A stretch of DNA of 64,000 bases from DASVXQ01 sp046727955 (GCA_046727955.1 JBKPDO010000170.1:3652-67651), one strand, 5' to 3'. Positions 34,827 through 42,900 are shown, counted from the stretch's first letter. Numbers and translations: made by a program. Notes: generated by a model from the letters alone, not told the origin.

Positions 34827-35375
34827 ATGGCGCTTGTTCGGTGGGCACGCAGCCACGCCGAGGACCTGTTGGTCCCGCTCGGCGCTCGCTGGCTGCACGT
34901 CCAGGCGGTCGCCGAGCGGGCCCGCCGGGTCGCTGGCATGCTACCCGAAGGCGACCAGAACATGCTGATCGCCGCCGCCTGGTTGCATGACATCGGCTAC
35001 GCCCCGATGCTGGCGGCCACGGGGCTTCACCCACTGGACGGCGCCCGGCACCTGGAGGACCTGGGAGTCGATCGCCGGCTCTGCTGCCTGGTCGCGCACC
35101 ACTCGGGCGCCTGGTTCGAAGCCGAGGAACGCGGACTCGCGGCCGAGCTCGGCGCCTTCGACCAGGAGCACGGGCCCGTCATGGACGCGCTGATCTACGC
35201 CGACATGACCACGGGGCCAAGTGGGGAGCCGCTCGATTTCGAGGCGCGCATTGCGGAGATCCTCGGCCGCTACCCGCCGGACCATCCGGTACACCGGGCG
35301 ATCAGCCGGTCCCGCCTGGTGCTCGCTGCGGCGGTCGAGCGGACGGCCCAGCAGCTTGCCGCTCAGCCGATATAG
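34827..35375 (+). CDS. HD-domain phosphohydrolase
   Basis: 182 residues from the ATG at 34827. The metal-binding HD motif is AAAWLHDIGYAP (His 54, Asp 55), preceded by a conserved His (LHVQAVAERARRV) and followed by HHSGAWFEAEERG. This is the small HD family that hydrolyses nucleotides or similar phosphoesters; the substrate is unknown. Its 3' end overlaps the convergent NUDIX gene by 13 bases. Confidence 0.85.
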   Translation: MALVRWARSHAEDLLVPLGARWLHVQAVAERARRVAGMLPEGDQNMLIAAAWLHDIGYAPMLAATGLHPLDGARHLEDLGVDRRLCCLVAHHSGAWFEAEERGLAAELGAFDQEHGPVMDALIYADMTTGPSGEPLDFEARIAEILGRYPPDHPVHRAISRSRLVLAAAVERTAQQLAAQPI

Positions 35376-35833
35376 GGCACGGGGCGCCGCTCGAGGTAGT
35401 GCTGGATCCGAAGCCACATCGAGGGGTGCATGTTCAGCTGGCTAAGCTCCGCCGGAGCGACGTAGCGAACCTCCTTGGTCTCGCTGCTGGTGCGCAGCTC
35501 CCCTCCGATGGTCCGCGTGGTGAAGCAGATGGAGCACTGCTGACGGACCTCGCCATCGTCGTAGGCCATGACGTGATGGGGGTTGGTGTAGATCCCCACA
35601 ACGCCTGTGACCTCGACCTTGATCCCCGTCTCCTCCAGGACCTCGCGGACGACCGTCTCGGCCATGTACTCGCCCAAATCCATCCCGCCGCCGGGGAGCG
35701 CCCACAGGTCATTGTCGGTCTTGTGGACCAAGAGCAGCTCACCGCGGTCGTTGACCACAATCGCGGTGACCGAGGGAACGATGCTGTTCGCCGGCGGCGC
35801 CGCCGGGTCGTTGTAGTAGTCGATGCGAGCCAT
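35363..35833 (-). CDS. NUDIX hydrolase
   Basis: 156 residues. The Nudix box is complete: GGGMDLGEYMAETVVREVLE followed by ETGI, with the metal-binding REVLEE glutamates. Such enzymes cleave nucleoside diphosphates linked to another group. Begins ARIDYYNDPAAPPANS, typical of actinobacterial members found beside helix-turn-helix genes. ATG at 35833; nine bases separate it from the upstream regulator gene, so the two form an operon. Confidence 0.92.
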   Translation of the reverse strand: MARIDYYNDPAAPPANSIVPSVTAIVVNDRGELLLVHKTDNDLWALPGGGMDLGEYMAETVVREVLEETGIKVEVTGVVGIYTNPHHVMAYDDGEVRQQCSICFTTRTIGGELRTSSETKEVRYVAPAELSQLNMHPSMWLRIQHYLERRPVPYIG

Positions 35834-35842
35834 AAGCGAACC

Positions 35843-36586
35843 TCACGGGGTAACGGGCTTGGCCAGCTCCCAGACGCGATCAAAGGAGGCGAGGTAATGA
35901 CGGAACAGTCGGCCGCCCGGGAGCTGGCGCAGGTGTAGGACGGGAGACTGCGCCGCCGGCGCCCCGTAAGCATGGGCGTTCACCAGCATGTCGTCATCGA
36001 ACCGGAAGATCGAGTTGTAGAGCGCCGTGGCGTGAAAGCGTGTCTCGACATCGGCCGCCTCAAGCGCTGACCGCAGGTAGGTCAGGCTGAGACGGATGCG
36101 CCCGGCCATGCCCTCGCCGATGCCCTCCTCCTCCCCGCGCAGGCGCACCGCGTCGGAGGCTGGATCGCCAAGCGCGAACCGCACGCAGACCCCATCCCGG
36201 GCCTTGTCGATGAGCGTCCGGGCGAGGTCAGGATGTCCGTCCGGGAGGAACAGCCCGGCGTACACGAGCACGTCCAGGTGCTCGCTGGCGCTTTCGATGA
36301 GGGCGTGCCAGAGGGTGTCCGGGACGGCGCCCCGGTTGGGGTAGAGGGTGACGAGCTCGGCTTCGCTGGCAGACCTGACCCGGACGCCATCCAGGACCTC
36401 GGGCCAGAGGTAGGACTCCTCAGCCCGCAGCAGCGCCGCGACAAGCTCGCGGTGTCGTCGGTGCGGGAGCCTGCCCGTTGAGATCCAGCGCTCAACGGTC
36501 TTGCGGTCGACGCTGAGCCTACCGGCCACATCGCCGATGCTCAGCTGAGCTGCTGCGATGCAGCCCCGGAGTCGTTCGTTCCCCAT
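35843..36586 (-). CDS. HTH regulator with a DUF5919-like domain
   Basis: 247 residues from the ATG at 36586, preceded by GGGAG. Residues about 10-50 form a helix-turn-helix (LSIGDVAGRLSVDRKTVERW). The rest (HLDVLVYAGLFLPD, FALGDPASDAVRLRGEEEGI, NSIFRFDDDMLVNAHAYG) matches the DUF5919 family of actinobacterial regulators, which has a phospholipase-D-like fold without catalytic residues. It lies immediately upstream of the NUDIX gene, a frequent pairing, and probably controls it. Confidence 0.85.
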   Translation of the reverse strand: MGNERLRGCIAAAQLSIGDVAGRLSVDRKTVERWISTGRLPHRRHRELVAALLRAEESYLWPEVLDGVRVRSASEAELVTLYPNRGAVPDTLWHALIESASEHLDVLVYAGLFLPDGHPDLARTLIDKARDGVCVRFALGDPASDAVRLRGEEEGIGEGMAGRIRLSLTYLRSALEAADVETRFHATALYNSIFRFDDDMLVNAHAYGAPAAQSPVLHLRQLPGGRLFRHYLASFDRVWELAKPVTP

Positions 36587-36738
36587 GCTCCCGCCTCGGG
36601 ACGTTTGAGGACTCAGAGACGTTCTGATCGTCCCATGGGTGCAGTTTCGGCGTCCACGCTGCCTCCCCGATTCTGGACCAACCCCCGGACATAACCGGAA
36701 CAGCGGTAGCGCGCTGGTCACGCCTGTCCGATTCGAAC

Positions 36739-36769
36739 GGCCCACGGTGCGCGCTACCGCCCGTGGGCC
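36739..36769. terminator. Nine-base-pair hairpin between two minus-strand genes
   Basis: ggcccacgg (36739-36747) pairs perfectly with ccgtgggcc (36761-36769). It overlaps a second inverted repeat, ggtagcgcgc with gcgcgctacc. The position, just past the end of the gene at 36,843, fits a terminator, but no T-rich tract follows. The rest of the 36,587-36,842 gap holds no gene. Confidence 0.45.
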
Positions 36770-36842
36770 CTTTGCATGGAGGAGGCGTCGGCCCGTGAGC
36801 GTCGGCGAGCGCATCCAAGTCCAGCATCTTGCCTCGTGGCGC

Positions 36843-37040
36843 CTACTCGGTCGGCCGGGTTGCTTCCCGCTCGGAGAGCCATGCATCGAGTGTCGCTCGG
36901 CGATAGAGCACCTTGCGGCCGCTCTTGATGAAGGCCGGGCCAGTCTCCAGGCGGCGCCAGCGCCGCAGGGTGGGCACCGAGCAGCGAAGCAGCGCGGCCG
37001 TCTCCTGCTCGGTGAGCAGTTCGGCACTCTGCTGACCCAT
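36843..37040 (-). CDS. Small helix-turn-helix protein (excisionase-type)
   Basis: 65 residues: LLTEQETAALLRCSVPTLRR followed by WRRLETGPAFIKSGRKVLYR and DAWLSERE, the winged-helix pattern of helix-turn-helix domain 17 proteins (excisionase/MerR-like). ATG at 37040. It faces away from the operon that starts at 37,182 and could control it across the 140-base divergent region. The element has a second protein of this type next to the integrase. Confidence 0.88.
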   Translation of the reverse strand: MGQQSAELLTEQETAALLRCSVPTLRRWRRLETGPAFIKSGRKVLYRRATLDAWLSEREATRPTE

Positions 37041-37181
37041 ACGCAGTTCCCTCGTGATCGCGGGTTGACTTCTGTGATCACGAATGATAGCGTACGCACG
37101 TCGGAATTGGAAGTGCCCCGGCGGCGAACAACGCGACTGGCATCGCGCGCCACCCCGGGGCCGGCACCAAGGAGTAGCCCC

Positions 37182-37484
37182 TTGGTACGGCGCCAGCCTA
37201 CTGCGCCGCGCGTCCTGGCCGTCAACGGCCAGGACCCGGCACTCTACCAGCGGTTCGAGGCCATCGGCCGCCCGCTTGGTCCCGTCACTCACTGCCGCGT
37301 CAGCCTCGGCCCCGGTCAGCGCTGGGTGGACTTCGACCACCAGCCCACCGAGGCCGAGCTGCGCGCCCTGGTCGACCCCGAGCGCTCCGAGCAGGACGAC
37401 TTCCAGATCGAGGAGCGCCTGACCCGCGAGCACTTCGACCCCGGCATGGACAACGGCGAGCCGGGGGGCGGTGAGGACTGGTGA
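37182..37484 (+). CDS. Small protein of unknown function, start of the transfer-like operon
   Basis: 100 residues from a TTG at 37182, with aaggag eight bases upstream, which decides the start. Sequence features: VLAVNGQDPALYQRFEAIGR and RWVDFDHQPTEAELRALVD, acidic C-terminus. No family recognised. It begins a run of about 14 tightly packed genes on the plus strand; the stop overlaps the next start (GTGA). Confidence 0.65.
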   Translation: MVRRQPTAPRVLAVNGQDPALYQRFEAIGRPLGPVTHCRVSLGPGQRWVDFDHQPTEAELRALVDPERSEQDDFQIEERLTREHFDPGMDNGEPGGGEDW

Positions 37485-37696
37485 CCGTCGCTCGCAACGG
37501 CCGCGCCCGGCCCACCAGCCAGCGCCAGCCGGCCCCGGCCGCGCCCGCTGACGACTACGCACCGATCGTCGGCGGCATGGTTGCCTGCCGGAAATGCGCA
37601 GCGCTGTTGCTCGACACCCGGCCCGCCCGGGACCAGCACACCGCGTTCCACCAGTCCCTGCGGAAGATGTGGGACGCCCTCGGGGGCCGGTCATGA
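37481..37696 (+). CDS. Small zinc-finger-like protein
   Basis: 71 residues from a GTG at 37481 overlapping the previous stop. After a basic, Pro/Ala-rich N-terminus there is GGMVACRKCAALLLDTRPAR followed by DQHTAFHQSL: two Cys and two His spaced like a C2H2-type metal site. Proteins of this kind are found on actinobacterial phages and integrative plasmids. Role unknown. Confidence 0.65.
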   Translation: MTVARNGRARPTSQRQPAPAAPADDYAPIVGGMVACRKCAALLLDTRPARDQHTAFHQSLRKMWDALGGRS

Positions 37697-37893
37697 GCCC
37701 CGAGGAGCGCCTCGACGCGCTCGAGCGCGAGAACCAGCGCCTATACGACGTCCTGGAGCGCCTCATGGTCGCCGTCGAGCGCCTGGCCGGCATCGAGCCG
37801 CCACCACAACCCACGATGCCCCGGCGGCCGTGCCGCGGCCCGCTTCCCCACCGGCGCGCGCGAGGCGGTGGCCGGGAGATCCAGGCCCTATGA
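37693..37893 (+). CDS. Small coiled-coil protein
   Basis: 66 residues from the ATG at 37693, overlapping the previous stop by four bases. The first half is a coiled coil (ERLDALERENQRLYDVLERL); the second half is Pro/Arg-rich. No family recognised. The stop overlaps the WhiB start (ATGA). Confidence 0.6.
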   Translation: MSPEERLDALERENQRLYDVLERLMVAVERLAGIEPPPQPTMPRRPCRGPLPHRRARGGGREIQAL

Positions 37894-38165
37894 CCGCCAT
37901 GCTGCGCTCCCCCGTCCTCAGCACGGCCCGCTGGCGGGACCGGGCGGCCTGCGCGGCACCTGGCGTCGACCCGGAGTGGTTCTTCCCCGCTCCCGGCCAG
38001 CAGGGCAAGCACGCCAAGCGGATCTGTGCCCGCTGCCCCGTCAAGGCCGAGTGCCTGGCCGACGCGCTCGCCGTCCCGGAAGCAGACGACCACGGCGTCC
38101 GCGGCGGGCTGACCGCCCGGGAGCGCCTCCGGCTTCGCCGCGAGCCCGCGGGGCGTGCCCGGTGA
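37890..38165 (+). CDS. WhiB-family iron-sulfur regulator
   Basis: 91 residues. The four conserved Cys are present: AACAAPGVDPEWFFP, then RICARCPVKAEC. The GVRGGLTARER turn and basic C-terminus complete the family signature. WhiB proteins bind a [4Fe-4S] cluster and act with the main sigma factor; the family is restricted to actinobacteria and their phages and elements. It probably regulates element genes. Confidence 0.93.
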   Translation: MTAMLRSPVLSTARWRDRAACAAPGVDPEWFFPAPGQQGKHAKRICARCPVKAECLADALAVPEADDHGVRGGLTARERLRLRREPAGRAR

Positions 38166-38815
38166 CCGCCGCCGAGCTCCTCTCCCCCGCCGCCGGGGTC
38201 AAGCCGGTGCACCGAGTCGAGTGCGCATGCGGCTGGGTGGGCTACCGCCTCAACCCCTGGGGCCGCGACTGCCCGGCCTGTGGCACCGACGGGTCCAAGC
38301 TGCGGCCGGTGTGGCTGGCCGGTTGTGCGCCCCGGCGTGGCCGCTGCTGCTACCTGGCGGAGATCTGGCCCCCCTACCAGCACGCCTCCCATTACCTCGG
38401 CTTCACCACGGACCTGCGCCGGCGCTGGCCCGAGCACCTGGCCGGCGGCTACGACCCCACCACCCACAAGAACCACGGCAACGGCTCGCGGCTGCTGGCC
38501 GCCGCGCTGCACGCCGGCTGCCAGGTCGAGCTGGTCCGCGTCTGGCACGGCCAGCAGGCCCGCGCGCTCGAGCAGCGCCTCAAGCAGCGCCGCAAGCCCA
38601 ACGCCGGCTCGCTGCGCGCCGGCGCCGCCCGCAGCCTCAAGCCGCTGTGCCCGGTGTGCAGCCCGGACGGCTGGTGGCGCCGCTACCCGGACCTGCCCGA
38701 CCCTCCCCCGCCGCCGCGGCCGCGCCGGTTCGTGCCTGACCCGGAGGTGTGGGACGCCGACGCCGAGTGGGACCAGACGTTCCCGGAGCTCGCGTACGGC
38801 GGGGGTGCGCCGTGA
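38162..38815 (+). CDS. Zinc-ribbon protein with a GIY-YIG-like domain
   Basis: 217 residues from a GTG overlapping the WhiB stop. An N-terminal zinc ribbon (VECACGWVGYRLNPWGRDCP followed by ACG) is followed by a stretch resembling a GIY-YIG nuclease: CYLAEIWPP, HYLGFTTDLRRRWPEHLAGG, GNGSRLLAAALHAGCQVELV, EQRLKQRRKPNAG. The usual GIY-YIG residues are partly replaced, so activity is uncertain. A third Cys pair (LCPVC) lies near the C-terminus. Similar proteins occur on actinobacterial integrative plasmids. Confidence 0.6.
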   Translation: MTAAELLSPAAGVKPVHRVECACGWVGYRLNPWGRDCPACGTDGSKLRPVWLAGCAPRRGRCCYLAEIWPPYQHASHYLGFTTDLRRRWPEHLAGGYDPTTHKNHGNGSRLLAAALHAGCQVELVRVWHGQQARALEQRLKQRRKPNAGSLRAGAARSLKPLCPVCSPDGWWRRYPDLPDPPPPPRPRRFVPDPEVWDADAEWDQTFPELAYGGGAP

Positions 38816-39420
38816 ACGGCTACCAGTGGGGGCCGCCGACCCGATGGGGGCCGCCGCCGATGGGCCGTTCCGGGCCGCCAGTCGGGGCGCTGCTGCTCGT
38901 GGCGGTCGTGGTGGTGTTCCTGTACGGCTGGAAGCTCGCCCCCGCCGCCGGTCGCGCGTGGGCGGACCTCCAGACCGGCCACGCCCCGTTCACCCTCCGG
39001 CTCCCCAAGGTCACCCTCCCCAAGCTCCCCGAGCCTCGGCCGCCCACCGCCAGCGGGGGGAGCCGCGCGGCGGTCGCCTACGCCAAGGGCCAGCTCGGCA
39101 AGCCCTACATGTGGGGCGCCAACGGCCCTGGCGCGTTCGACTGCTCGGGCCTGGCCTTCCGCGCCTGGCAGGCCGCCGGGCTCGGCTGGCCCGACATGAC
39201 CGCCGCAGCGCAGTACGCCTGGCTCCGGTCGCGCGGTGCCACCATCCCCGGGCCGCCCGCCCCGAGTGATCTCGTCTTCTACGGCGACCCCATCGGGCAC
39301 GTGGCGATCGTCAGCGCGCCCGGCCAGATGATCGAGGCGCCCGGCCAGGGCGAGCAGATCCACCAAGTCCCGGTCCGCAGCGGTTACCGCGCCGCCCGGC
39401 CCGGCAGGGCGGCGCGGTGA
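38812..39420 (+). CDS. NlpC/P60 peptidoglycan hydrolase, membrane-anchored
   Basis: 202 residues from a GTG at 38812. One membrane helix (VGALLLVAVVVVFLYGW) and a Pro-rich stalk precede the NlpC/P60 domain: YAKGQLGKPYMWGANGPGAF, the catalytic Cys in FDCSGLAF, and the His in IGHVAIVS. It would cut peptide bonds in peptidoglycan outside the membrane. Together with the next gene it could open the wall for DNA transfer. Confidence 0.92.
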   Translation: MNGYQWGPPTRWGPPPMGRSGPPVGALLLVAVVVVFLYGWKLAPAAGRAWADLQTGHAPFTLRLPKVTLPKLPEPRPPTASGGSRAAVAYAKGQLGKPYMWGANGPGAFDCSGLAFRAWQAAGLGWPDMTAAAQYAWLRSRGATIPGPPAPSDLVFYGDPIGHVAIVSAPGQMIEAPGQGEQIHQVPVRSGYRAARPGRAAR

Positions 39421-40025
39421 TCGTCCTCGAGCTGCTGCGCAGCCGCGCCGGCCGCCTCCTGGTCCTCGTGGGCGTGCTGGTGATGCTGCTCGCTATCAAC
39501 GCGGAGGCGTTCCAGTCCGCCTACCAGGAGCGGCTGGCCGACTTCGCCCGCCACGGCGCCCACAAGCCGCACGGCCCCCGCCGCCCCGCTCCCCCGCCGA
39601 CGCCGCCACAGAGCCGGGTCGGGATCGCCGACATCCCGAGCAGCTACCTCGCCCTGTACCGGGCCTCGGCCAGGTCGTGCCCGGGGCTCTCCTGGGACGT
39701 GCTGGCCGGGATCGGCAAGGTCGAGTCCGACCACGGCCGCTCGAGCGCGCCGGGCGTCCATTCCGGCGTCAACGCCTTCGGCTGCTGCGCCGGGCCGATG
39801 CAGTTCAACATCCGCAACGGCCCGCCGAGCACGTGGAACCGCTACGGCCGCGGCAACGTCTACGACCCGCGCGACGCGATCCCCGCGGCCGCGCGGCTGC
39901 TGTGCGCCAACGGCGCCCGCGGTGGCCGCGACGTGCGCGGCGCGATCCACGCCTACAACCACGCCTGGTGGTACGTGGACCAGGTCCTCGCCCTCGCCGG
40001 CTCCTACCAGGCCAGTGGTCGCTGA
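39417..40025 (+). CDS. Lytic transglycosylase-like protein
   Basis: 202 residues from a GTG at 39417. N-terminal membrane helix (LLVLVGVLVMLLAINAEAF), a Pro-rich linker, then a lysozyme-like domain: LSWDVLAGIGKVESDHGRSS with the catalytic Glu, FGCCAGPMQFNIRNGP, and AIHAYNHAWWYVDQVLALA. It belongs to the MltB/SLT type and cleaves glycan strands. It is directly coupled to the NlpC/P60 gene, as in conjugation loci. Confidence 0.9.
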   Translation: MIVLELLRSRAGRLLVLVGVLVMLLAINAEAFQSAYQERLADFARHGAHKPHGPRRPAPPPTPPQSRVGIADIPSSYLALYRASARSCPGLSWDVLAGIGKVESDHGRSSAPGVHSGVNAFGCCAGPMQFNIRNGPPSTWNRYGRGNVYDPRDAIPAAARLLCANGARGGRDVRGAIHAYNHAWWYVDQVLALAGSYQASGR

Positions 40026-40219
40026 TGCGCCGCCACCGCCAGCCGTGCTGGTCCTGCGGCCGCTCGACCGCGTTCGCCGAGCTGGTCGAGACGCACGTGC
40101 GCGGCGGCCAGACCAACCGCGAGGGCTGGTGGCTGTCGGCCGACCGGGTCGTGTGGCTGTGCCCACGGTGCGCCACGCCGCTGTTTCGGTCGTCCCGCCC
40201 TATCCGCGAGGGGAGGTGA
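40025..40219 (+). CDS. Small zinc-ribbon protein
   Basis: 64 residues, ATG overlapping the previous stop (TGATG). Two Cys pairs (PCWSCGRS and WLCPRCATPLF) with spacing of a zinc ribbon. No further domain. Role unknown. Confidence 0.65.
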   Translation: MRRHRQPCWSCGRSTAFAELVETHVRGGQTNREGWWLSADRVVWLCPRCATPLFRSSRPIREGR

Positions 40220-40342
40220 CGCCCCTGGCCGCCACGCGCTGACGCGCTTCCCCGCCATCGACCAGGGGCGCGAACCCGGACCCGATCACGGACGGACGCG
40301 CCCCGGTCGCCACCCACCACCCCGCATGAGCAGGAGGTCTAC

Positions 40343-40603
40343 ATGTTCACCATCCCTACGGGCCGGCCACGCCGGCGCCGGCCCGTCCTGCGGCTGCTGG
40401 CGGTCGCCGCGATCGTCGTTGTGCTCCTGGCCGTGCTCGCCTTCGTGGCCGGCCGCGCGAGCTCGGCGCCGGCGACGCCCACCACAACCACCACGGCGGG
40501 CGCTACCTACACCCCGGCGCCGGCCGGCCCGCCCATCACCGACCCGAACGGCCAGTGGATCCCCGAGCCTGACCCGACCTCGAGCGCGGACGGTGAGCGC
40601 TGA
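40343..40603 (+). CDS. Small membrane protein
   Basis: 86 residues. Basic N-terminus, one membrane helix (LLAVAAIVVVLLAVLAFVAG), then a Thr/Pro-rich outer segment ending PDPTSSADGER. ATG at 40343 preceded by gcaggagg. Its stop overlaps the next start. Probably part of a membrane complex of the element. Confidence 0.65.
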   Translation: MFTIPTGRPRRRRPVLRLLAVAAIVVVLLAVLAFVAGRASSAPATPTTTTTAGATYTPAPAGPPITDPNGQWIPEPDPTSSADGER

Positions 40604-41136
40604 TGCTGACGCGCCCACAGTCGCCCTGGACGCCGTTCACGGATGCGCCCACCATCCCCCACCGCCGCCGCGCCAGGCTCGGCCTCGCCGAGCGAACCAG
40701 GTGGTTGTGGCTGGTGCCGCTCGCCAGCGGCTTCCTGGCCGTCCTCGGCTACGTCCTCGTCTGCGACCCCGGACCCGGCCTGTCCGACCGGGCCTGGCTC
40801 ACCCTCGCCTTGGCCGCCGGGCTGGTGGTGCTGCTCGCCGTGCACCGCCGCGGCGGCCCGCTGCTGCGCACCGTGCGGCTGCGGCGCGTCCTGGCCGAGT
40901 ACGCCCTGGTGGCCGTGCTCGCCGTGCTGCTGGCCACCAGCGGCGCCATACACCAGCCCAAGCCCAAGCCGAACCCGTCCACTCCCGCCAGGCCCGGGAC
41001 GGCCGCCGCGGCGCCGGCGCGCTGCCCCGACCCGTCCCTCGCGCACGCTCCGAGCTGGCTCTCGTGCGTGTGGCATCGCGCGATGGACCCGCCCCCCTCC
41101 CCCACCCCATCCGCCACGACCAGGAGGAACCACTGA
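40603..41136 (+). CDS. Membrane protein with three predicted helices
   Basis: 177 residues. Hydrophobic segments: LWLVPLASGFLAVLGYVLVC, WLTLALAAGLVVLLAV and YALVAVLAVLLATSGAI; the C-terminus is Pro-rich with a Cys pair. Start and stop overlap neighbouring genes by one base. No family recognised, but the topology and position next to the DUF2637 protein fit a plasmid-spreading or transfer complex. Confidence 0.6.
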   Translation: MLTRPQSPWTPFTDAPTIPHRRRARLGLAERTRWLWLVPLASGFLAVLGYVLVCDPGPGLSDRAWLTLALAAGLVVLLAVHRRGGPLLRTVRLRRVLAEYALVAVLAVLLATSGAIHQPKPKPNPSTPARPGTAAAAPARCPDPSLAHAPSWLSCVWHRAMDPPPSPTPSATTRRNH

Positions 41137-41957
41137 TGAACTTCTCGGAGCTCCCCACCAGCCTGCGCCGCCTCCTGGCCGTGGCGCTGCTGCTGGTCGC
41201 CGCGATCGGCGCTGGCGCGTTCACCCTGTCGTTCGTCGCGCTGCGCGAGGTCGCCGCCCAGCCCCAGGCCGGCTGGGGCCCGCTCGCCTTTCTGTTCCCA
41301 CTCATCATCGACGGGCTGCTGGTCGCCGCCGAGCTGGTCCTGGTCGCCGCCTCCATGCTGGGCCGCGAGCGGCTGCTGCCGCTTGGGTTCGTGCTCGCCG
41401 CCGGCGCGGTCACCATCTGGTTCAACATCACCCGCGTCCCCGCCCCCGTGCGGCCGGTCACCGCCATTCCCCCGCTGGCCAGCATCGGCGCGACCATCCT
41501 GATCGCCTACCTGGTCAAGATCCTCGCGGTGGCGCTGGGCAGGCCGCTGACCTACGTCCCGCCCCCCCAGCAGGCCGGGTATCTGATGTCCCCGCAGACC
41601 GTCGTGAGCCGCCTTCCGGACGGCTCCTACGGCCTGCCGGGAAGTCCGGTTCCGGGCTACGGCCCGGGCCTGCCCGGCGGGTGGCCGGCGTATGGGCAGA
41701 TGCCCAGCGCAAACGGACCCGGAAATCCTCAGATCGGACCCGCTGAGGTTGACGAGGCGACCAAACGGCGGGCGGTCGAAATGTACCTTTCCGGGCTGCC
41801 AGCGGAGCAGCTCGGCGTGGCGACCGGAAGCTCAGTCGTGGTGGGCGTCGCCGCTCAGGGGATCGCGCTCGACGAGCGGTACGCCCGCCGCATCCTCGAC
41901 GAGTGGAAAGCCGCCCACAAGGCCGCCAACGGCGCTCGGCAGACGCGCAAACGCTGA
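41136..41957 (+). CDS. DUF2637 membrane protein (SpdB-like)
   Basis: 273 residues. Four membrane helices in residues 1-125, including VAAIGAGAFTLSFVALREVA, GWGPLAFLFPLIIDGLLVAA and GFVLAAGAVTIWFN; this is the DUF2637 signature. The C-terminal part is a soluble segment with helix-turn-helix character (DEATKRRAVEMYLSGLPAEQ, DERYARRILDEW). DUF2637 proteins occur on actinomycete integrative and conjugative elements, where related Spd proteins help spread DNA between mycelial compartments. ATG follows caggagg. Confidence 0.82.
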   Translation: MNFSELPTSLRRLLAVALLLVAAIGAGAFTLSFVALREVAAQPQAGWGPLAFLFPLIIDGLLVAAELVLVAASMLGRERLLPLGFVLAAGAVTIWFNITRVPAPVRPVTAIPPLASIGATILIAYLVKILAVALGRPLTYVPPPQQAGYLMSPQTVVSRLPDGSYGLPGSPVPGYGPGLPGGWPAYGQMPSANGPGNPQIGPAEVDEATKRRAVEMYLSGLPAEQLGVATGSSVVVGVAAQGIALDERYARRILDEWKAAHKAANGARQTRKR

Positions 41958-42020
41958 TCGCGGCCGGCAGCGGGGGAGCCCGCCCGTCGCCGTCAGCGGC
42001 CACAGCAGGAAGGACTGACC

Positions 42021-42245
42021 ATGCCCCGGATCGTCATCACCATCGGCAGCCATGACCCCATGAAAGCCGGTGTGCTCCCCGCCTCGCCGCTCGGCACCAT
42101 CGGCCCCGAGGGGCAGGTCACCGTCGGCCAGCTCATCCTCCGCGGCACCGCGACCGCGCTCCGCGTGCTCGCCGACCGGCTCCAGGAGGCCGCCGACCGG
42201 GCCGAGGCCGAGCCGCCGTCACAGCGCCAGCTCGAGACTGAGTAG
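42021..42245 (+). CDS. Small protein of unknown function
   Basis: 74 residues from an ATG preceded by aggaagg. MPRIVITIGSHDPMKAGVLP followed by GQVTVGQLILRGTATALRVL and a charged helical end. No known family. Confidence 0.55.
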   Translation: MPRIVITIGSHDPMKAGVLPASPLGTIGPEGQVTVGQLILRGTATALRVLADRLQEAADRAEAEPPSQRQLETE

Positions 42246-42257
42246 GAGGCCCGACCG

Positions 42258-42452
42258 GTGAGCAACGACCGCCAGGAGATCTACGTCGCCTACCAGATCA
42301 CCCACGGCCGCCGGCCGGACGGCTGGTGGTTCGTGGTCGAGATCCCGGGCCGTCCGCCCGAGGAGCACGGCCCCTACTCGACCGAGGACGCCATGCTCGA
42401 CGACAAGCTGGCCCGCATGGAGGAGTTGGAGGCCGGCATCGTCGAGCCGTAG
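42258..42452 (+). CDS. Small protein of unknown function
   Basis: 64 residues from a GTG preceded by taggaggc. Beta-rich start (IYVAYQITHGRRPDGWWFVV) and a helical acidic end (MLDDKLARMEELEAGIVEP). Ends the tightly spaced operon. No family recognised. Confidence 0.55.
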   Translation: MSNDRQEIYVAYQITHGRRPDGWWFVVEIPGRPPEEHGPYSTEDAMLDDKLARMEELEAGIVEP

Positions 42453-42546
42453 CCCGCGCATGTCCGGCATATGCTCTTGGGTATGAGATGGCCCGGCGCG
42501 AGAAGCGCTCGCCCGGGCCCGGGCGACCCCTCGAGGAGGGATCGAC

Positions 42547-42870
42547 ATGCGCAAGGCTACCGACTGGCTTGCGGAGCGACAGTTCGCAGCGCAAGGCCGC
42601 CTCTTCGGCATCAAGATCTCCGACGGCGTCGTGTCGCATCGCAATCAGAGCGGCCCGATCGCTGGTGCGCGTGCCACCGTCGAGTCCGTCGGTGAGCTGC
42701 AGAAGCGCCTGCTCAGGAAGAACAAGGACGAGCGGCAGATCTTCCTCACCATCACCGGCAAAGACGACAGCTACACGATTCTCGTCGAGCTGAAGGGCGA
42801 TCCGAAGCATCAGGCGAGCGCGCGCCAGTTCGCGGCCCGGTTCAACTCGCTCGTCGCGTCATCCAGCTAG
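42547..42870 (+). CDS. DUF4429/SHOCT-like small protein
   Basis: 107 residues from an ATG after gaggagg. Contains GVVSHRNQSGPIAGARATVE and ERQIFLTITGKDDSYTILVE, which resemble actinobacterial beta-rich PH-like domains of the DUF4429 group, here in a shortened form. The resemblance is by eye. Function unknown. Confidence 0.55.
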   Translation: MRKATDWLAERQFAAQGRLFGIKISDGVVSHRNQSGPIAGARATVESVGELQKRLLRKNKDERQIFLTITGKDDSYTILVELKGDPKHQASARQFAARFNSLVASSS

Positions 42871-42900
42871 CCGCAGCCGCCCTGGAAGGAGAGACCAGCC

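Noticed and set aside
36700..36760. Possible tRNA gene
   Set aside because: The gttcgaatc loop is present, but no acceptor stem or anticodon arm can be drawn on either strand.
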